This document shows positions 8,268 to 12,481 of a stretch of 12,481 bases of DNA, piece by piece (the stretch's first letter is position 1; every line of letters begins with the position of its first letter). The stretch is from contig JADNYJ010000818.1 of NCBI GenBank assembly GCA_015501075.1, positions 1 through 12,481 on the forward strand, read 5' to 3'. A program made the position numbers and the translations under genes. The notes under the pieces were generated by a model. That model saw only the letters and a list, made by a program, of their open reading frames with translations. It made no database searches and was not told the DNA's origin. This DNA comes from Gymnopilus junonius (lineage: Eukaryota > Basidiomycota > Agaricomycetes > Agaricales > Galerinaceae).

Positions 8268-10039
8268 GAGGCCATATGTTGCAATAGGCAACACACAAGA
8301 CCTGTAAAGCAGACACTTTTGCATGGGCGTAAGCCCCCTGGGTGAATTACCAAGCATCCTCATTGCCTTAATGGTGGTGAAGGACTTGGTAGAATAGTAC
8401 TGGACATGTTCATGAAATGTCAATTTCCAGTCAAAGAAGAAACCAAATACTGCCAAAATGGTTTGGGCATCAGACATTTGTCACTAGTGTCGGGAGCATA
8501 CCCTAGATCCATGGACGGATTGAACTCAGAGTGAGAATGATCAAAATGGAATAACTCCATCTTGTTGTGCTCAAGAGTGAGGGTGAACTTTGTGAAGAGT
8601 TTGAAGATCACTGCATAGGACCTTTTCAGGGCTATGCAATTGGCATCAAGTGTCTTTGACTGCACAATAAGTGTGCCATCATCAACATAGAAGAGCAGAG
8701 TGGTATTGGAGACCGACTCATTCTGCATGAAGAGTTTCAGCACTGGTGCGAGGAAGAGTGCAGAGAGAACTGGGGACAAAGCAGAGCCCTGCCCCACCCC
8801 GACATCAGCCTGTCGGGGGTCAGATTGAAAGCCATTCCAGGCATAAGATGTGGAATGGCTGACTAGGTATGACGAAAAGAATTCCACCATGTTAGGGGGG
8901 AAGCCCTGCTTCCTGAGAATCACAATCAACACTTCATGATTAAGGGACGGGAAGAACTGTGCCACATCGAAGGCAATGACACTGGTCTTCAAGCCGCGTG
9001 CCCACCCTGCATGCACCAGGTGTGTGAGGAGCAAGCCCGCGTCCTCAGTGGAGCACTGCTGCACTCCTCTGAGTTGATTAGGATGGAAAACATCATGCTT
9101 GACAGCATCGAATTGAATGCGATTGGAAAGCATCTTTTCAACCAATTTGCCAAGGGTGTTCAGGAGCACAATAGGCCTGAATGCCTTAGGCGTGGAATAC
9201 GAGGGCTTGTTCGGTTTGGGAATGATTACCGACAAAGACTCCTTAAAGTGAGTTGGCCAATACCCAACCCGAAGGCAGGTGTTAGCTAACTGCACGAACA
9301 CCTGAAGGCAGTGTTCATTGTGAATAATTGCCTTCAGGTGTGACCACTTGATATGATCAGGACCCGGCGCTGAGTTGTTAGAGCAGGATGCCAAGGCCTT
9401 CCTCAACTCTAACAGCAAAAAGGTGGTCCACTCATGCACTTCCATATCAGGAAGGGAGGTGAGACCACTAATGTTGTACATTCGGTCAGAGGCCGAGTTG
9501 TACATGCCATGAAGGGCGTCCCAGAGGGAGGGCATATCATGGCAGGGCTGCCCATTAAATTGGATAGCCTCAGAAGGTGGTAACTTGTGCTGCTGGATCC
9601 AGTTCATGAGATCCCAGGGGCGCTTGTTGGTAGTTGCAACTTTGTTGATGCATTCATCAAAGAACTTGCATTTAGCAGCTTTGACAGCTTTGCGGAAAAT
9701 TTTATGGTTATCACAAGAGTTATCTTGCTGATAAGCATCGAAGGAATCCTCACAAGAATTGTCCCACCAAGGACGGGAGTGAGGAGAAATATGAATTGCC
9801 TTGGAATACTTTTGCCAAGCATCCGAGAAAGCAGCAGCCACATCCGAAGACATAGCCTCCACCTGATCCGGGGTGTTGATCGGCGCATAGGGATCAATGC
9901 CCTTGAGCTTCTCAATGATGGACAACATGAAGTCATCCAATTGATCCGGTGGCAGTGAGCATATTGGAACAGTTGCTGCCACCGGAGCAACAGAAATAGA
10001 GCAGGCCAGCAGAACATGGTCTGATGGCCTGAGCCACAA
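8268..10039 (-). pseudogene. LINE copy B ORF2 reverse transcriptase, nearly complete domain
   Basis: One open block (10039-8420) holds the end of the endonuclease, the linker and the RT. Residues S6-D7-H8 are the endonuclease SDH motif. The RT core follows: SVIIPKPNKPSYSTPKAFRP (template-grip region), FDVAQFFPSLNHE (motif A, catalytic Asp about residue 358), GVGQGSALSP (motif B, about 414) and FYVDDGT (motif C, YVDD at 451-454). All catalytic residues are present. A 1-bp loss near 8447, relative to copy A, shifts the thumb into the next frame (FFFDWKLTFHEHVQYYSTK), which runs to the TGA at 8267-8265. This is the most intact stretch of the element, but it cannot give a full ORF2 protein. Confidence 0.88.
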
Positions 10040-10640
10040 TTCTCCTTGCCGAGTGCCTGCAGACAGCTCCTCGGTGGGTTGAACAAAGATGAGGTCGATG
10101 ACTGACTCTCATAGTGATGGGTTCCCAGGGATGTGAGTGGGCCTGGATTGACTGGGAGAGAAAGCATCAGTCCCAGTGTAGCTGCCATATTCAGCAGGTT
10201 GTTGGCTATTGTCCGATGATGCAGGACACCAGGGTCCCACTTACTCGAATGACAGTTGAAATCACCCCCATGTAATGAAACATTGGGAGAAAGTCGGCCT
10301 GCTCAGTGAGCAGGTCAATAGCTGTGTGTTTGTCGTCAGAGTACACATTCAGTAAATTAACCAAAGTGTCCCTGGTAAACAGAGAAACTGCCATGATATC
10401 GCAGTGATCTATAAGATCTCATCGCATGGCAGGGTGCCAGGGGTTCAGCCTTGTCGAAACATAGGTCAGAACACGTGGCCGGAGCCCAGTGGGGTCAGGC
10501 CGAACCATAACCTTCCAATCAGGGTGGTTCGGTGCTCCAATAACTGCCTCACCTTCGGGATCTCTCGAAGATGGAGCACGTCATATCCCCTCCCTCTCTG
10601 CCTCTGGCAGGCATTTACCGTCTGTCAGAGTCTTGAGTAC
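10016..10640 (-). pseudogene. LINE copy B ORF2 endonuclease domain (EEP fold), heavily broken
   Basis: This is the apurinic-like endonuclease that nicks target DNA. It has to be read in pieces: VNACQRQREGYDVLHLREIP (near 10630-10560), then a frameshift to EAVIGAPNHPDWKVMVRPDP and LRPRVLTYVSTRL. A TGA lies at 10421-10419, followed in the same frame by VNLLNVYSDDKHTAIDLL. A frameshift near 10270 leads to GGDFNCHSSKWDPG (DFN at 10263-10255). Another frameshift near 10125 and a TGA at 10111-10109 precede SVIDLIFVQP and the SDH motif at 10024-10016. The motif order matches the exonuclease-endonuclease-phosphatase family. The pieces were found by reading all three - frames, and the most N-terminal piece is the least certain. 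Confidence 0.7.
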
Positions 10641-11155
10641 CAAGTCTCCAACCCCTGAGGGTTCTTCATCCTCCCGATCCATTCGAGAGAGATACACTTC
10701 ATCCACCCCTGCTCCTCGCAAGCGGGAGGAGGCTGAGTCTCGGTCAGCGATTCACTCGTGGGCCACTACTCCCATCGCTTCAAGGGCTTCTTCTCCTGAT
10801 GTTTCCATGGGGGAGGATGATGATACTGTTCGTTTTCCTCTCCCAAGCGCTTCTCCAGAGCCGCAGCCTACTGCCCTTTCCCTCACAGGATCGGAGGGGG
10901 ACTGGGTTGCCGTGGCGGAGTCACTGAAGACCATTGGTTCATTTATGATGACCAACGGTCCTTCTACTTTATCAGGGGCTGACCGCTCTGATTATGTCGG
11001 CCTTTTCACTAAGATAGTGAATTCAATGAACACTTCCCCTTGGGCCAAGGAGGCCACGGGTGTCAGCGCATGATCACTGTCTCTTAGATGGTCAGTCATC
11101 CACAACCTTATTGATTCTGATAGTTCCCTAATGGACCTCATGTATCGAGACCTAG
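10641..11155 (+). pseudogene. LINE copy C ORF1 (gag-like), 5' part
   Basis: An open + frame runs from 10489 to a TGA at 11071-11073. Its first 150 bases overlap the antisense endonuclease of copy B and are unlikely to be real protein. The part from about 10640 is Ser/Pro/Thr-rich (SPTPEGSSSSRSIRERYTSS), then acidic (MGEDDDTVRF, ATG at 10807), then a more structured segment (DYVGLFTKIVNSMN). After the TGA the frame stays open through VIHNLIDSDSSLMDLMYRD to 11155, where the insert begins. A disordered S/P-rich N terminus is common in fungal LINE ORF1 proteins. The link to ORF1 rests mainly on the downstream part. The start is unknown: 10807 is the best ATG, with an earlier start possible. Confidence 0.5.
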
Positions 11156-11492
11156 CAGTACTTAGCACTCCCCCCCAAATTGTCTCTGGACTCCCAGGGA
11201 CTCCTTGGGAGTCTATTGGGACTCCATAGAATCCCTAGGACTGGGTTGGGACTCCCATGGGATTGAGTGGGACTGGGTTGGGACTCCCTGGGACTCCCAT
11301 AGGATTGAGTGGGACTGAGTTGGGATTCCCTGGGACTAGGTGGGACTGAGTTGGGACTCCCATAGGAGTCTCTGGTAGTCCAGCAACTCCCATGTGACTC
11401 CCTGGGAGTCCCTGGGAATCCATTGGACTCCTATGGAACTTGGGACTCCCAGTGGAGTCCAACCTAAATATGGGGGGGAGTGTAAAGACCTC
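11156..11492. mobile_element. 337-bp MITE-like foldback element, hAT-type features
   Basis: The insert lies between two copies of AGACCTAG (11148-11155 and 11493-11500), an 8-bp target-site duplication. Its ends are imperfect inverted repeats of about 39 bp, with 28 matches by my count. They include a perfect 12-bp block CACTCCCCCCCA at 11167-11178, with its complement near 11471-11482, and an outer CAGTACTTAG. The interior is packed with GGGACTCCC-like palindromic words. Insert plus one duplication is 345 bp, a multiple of 3, so the ORF1 frame matches on both sides. An 8-bp duplication and a CAG terminus fit hAT elements; the other end reads GAG. No transposase is present. Confidence 0.75.
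11180..11460. repeat. GGGACTCCC minisatellite-like core of the MITE
   Basis: I count about nine GGACTCC words and four GGAGTC words, often as GGGACTCCCATGGGATTGAG or near variants, separated by GAGTGGGACTGGGTTG-type spacers. The words are self-complementary apart from the centre base, so the DNA could fold in many registers. Frames through it give Pro/Gly/Val repeats that are not real proteins. Confidence 0.8.
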
Positions 11493-12481
11493 AGACCTAG
11501 TGAAGACTCGAGGAGAAGCCTCTGCTCCTCCCCCTGAGCCCTCATCTTCCCAGACTGCCCCTCCAAAGCAGACTGGCCCTTCAGCAGACCCTGAGGAGGC
11601 CCCCAAGGCTCCCGCTCCTGCTTCTTCTCATACCGAGCTTCAGCCCCGCAAACAGAAGGCTAAGCTGGTCCAATATCAGAGGCCGCCCCCTCCAGGGCCC
11701 CCTCCCATTCCTCTCTCCTCCCATCCCAAGTGCTCCTTCACCTCAAAACTCCGGACACCAGTTCCAGGGTCCTCAATCTGTGGGTCGCTTACTAATCACT
11801 ACTTTGAGCATGCCATTGCTCAAATGACACTGCAAACTTGGACCTGGGCCACTTCAGGCCCGGGCCCAGACCCCAGTCCCAGACCCTCTCAGGGCCCAAC
11901 TAGACCCTCTACCCTAGCCAAGTCTAAAGGGCTGGACTTTGTCATGGTGGGCCCGATGCGCCGCCAAGTTCTCATGGTGTTCAATGACTTCGCGCCGAAG
12001 AACATCATACTCACTATGCTGGTTGATGAGGTCAACTGGATGATGGCTCTCAATCGATTCGACATTCGGATCACTTCTGTGGAACCTGCCTATCGCAGGT
12101 GGGCTCTGCACACCAACCACGTACCTATGACTGATGAGCTCATGCTCCTTTGGGGTGCTATCTATAACATTGTCCAAGGCACCTCTGATGACTATAAGGG
12201 GCTGACACCTTGGGTCGGATTGCCGATGTCCAAAGCCTTTCTGAAGGTTTTGGATGTCCCCTATTACTCAGACATCTTCCAGAAGACTGTCACCACCATC
12301 ACCGACATTGAGAGAGTGCTCGAAAGGGCCCCTCTCTTCTCAGGCATTCCTTTTGTGGGGCATGTGTGCCTCATACATCAATTGGCAAAGAGCTCTAAGT
12401 TCAACTGCTACTTTGAGATCTGGGATTCCCAGACTGGATGAACTGTGAAGATGCTTATCAACAAGGCTTTTTGCCACAAGG
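11493..12481 (+). pseudogene. LINE copy C ORF1 (gag-like), 3' part, runs off the window
   Basis: The same frame as the 5' part resumes after the insert: a Pro-rich basic region (KTRGEASAPPPEPSSSQ, then PPPPGPPPIPL), then a folded domain (LDFVMVGPMRRQVLMVFNDF, LVDEVNWMMALNRFDIR, FVGHVCLIHQLAKSS) ending in YFEIWDSQTG. A TGA at 12439-12441 follows, but the frame continues with TVKMLINKAFCHK to the edge. From memory, a WDSQ(S/T)G box followed by LI-N-type residues precedes the zinc knuckles in ORF1 of basidiomycete Tad1-like LINEs. ORF1 packages the element RNA. The ATG at 11440 lies inside the MITE and is not the true start. The TGA is probably another nonsense mutation. Confidence 0.62.

Larger units (their letters stand above)
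6934..10640 (-). mobile_element. LINE copy B: Tad1-like non-LTR retrotransposon, ORF2 only
   Basis: This is a nearly whole ORF2 on the - strand: endonuclease (about 10640-10016), RT (about 9600-8450) and RNase H with Cys/His tail (8264-6936). It aligns with copy A from copy A position 1 to about 1937. Its 3' end is lost where the copia LTR begins, right after the bases shared with copy A (AAGGCTA). The 5' end stops near the start of the endonuclease, with no ORF1 in the same orientation. At least three in-frame stops have an obvious open continuation, and there are several frameshifts. The 5' boundary is estimated from where endonuclease-like reading fades. Confidence 0.85.

Noticed and set aside
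8936..9958. + strand open frames of 117 and 123 codons
   Set aside because: They are antisense to the intact RT frame of LINE copy B, which has all RT motifs.
10404..10658. + strand open frame of 84 codons
   Set aside because: It overlaps antisense to endonuclease fragments with recognisable motifs and has no family features of its own.
11467..11490. G-tract followed by GAGTGTAAAGACC, like a polypurine tract and gypsy LTR start
   Set aside because: The inverted repeat and 8-bp duplication explain this better as the right end of a MITE; no LTR partner or gypsy coding is present.
11235..11606. - strand open frame with Gly/Pro/Val/Asn repeats, collagen-like
   Set aside because: It translates the GGGACTCCC minisatellite inside the MITE and then antisense of ORF1. 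The regularity comes from DNA repeats.

Overview
The window looks like a transposon-rich accessory region of a basidiomycete fungus, probably an agaricomycete. Three things point that way. The non-LTR retrotransposon (LINE) copies have an ORF2 of endonuclease, reverse transcriptase and RNase H plus a gag-like ORF1, as in fungal Tad1-like lineages. One broken gene resembles the cysteine-cluster proteins that accompany basidiomycete KDZ transposases. The introns that can be seen are about 56 bp long, the usual fungal size. No bacterial-type operon, rRNA, tRNA or CRISPR array is visible. No gene in the window appears fully intact.

Layout: 1-1985 is the 3' half of a LINE ORF2 on the + strand (copy A), followed by a GC-rich tail to about 2296. 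From 2297 to about 5800 the DNA is more AT-rich. It holds an unrecognised His/Ser-rich gene with one clear intron and an in-frame stop, a cluster of small hairpin repeats (3250-3552), a six-unit tandem array of about 186 bp per unit (3566-4562), and a decayed KDZ-associated-type gene (about 5039-5800). A Ty1/copia relic on the - strand covers 5801-6933: a short 3' LTR, a 3' pol fragment, and only the first 28 bp of the 5' LTR. It abuts a second LINE copy (copy B, about 6934-10640, - strand) of the same family as copy A, carrying endonuclease, RT and RNase H in several broken frames. At about 10640 copy B meets, head to head, a + strand ORF1 (gag-like) segment (copy C) that runs off the right edge. 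ORF1 is interrupted by a 337-bp foldback/MITE-like insert with terminal inverted repeats and an 8-bp target duplication.

Copies A and B form a large tail-to-tail inverted repeat around a 5-kb core. Comparing them shows how the elements died: single-base indels, and stop codons best explained by CpG decay of arginine CGA codons. At two codons one copy reads TGA and the other CAA, the two products expected from deamination of CGA on opposite strands. The window is best read as nested, inactivated mobile DNA rather than a working gene system. The most distinctive items are the MITE-like insert, the nucleosome-length satellite, the chimeric copia junctions and the reciprocal CpG scars.
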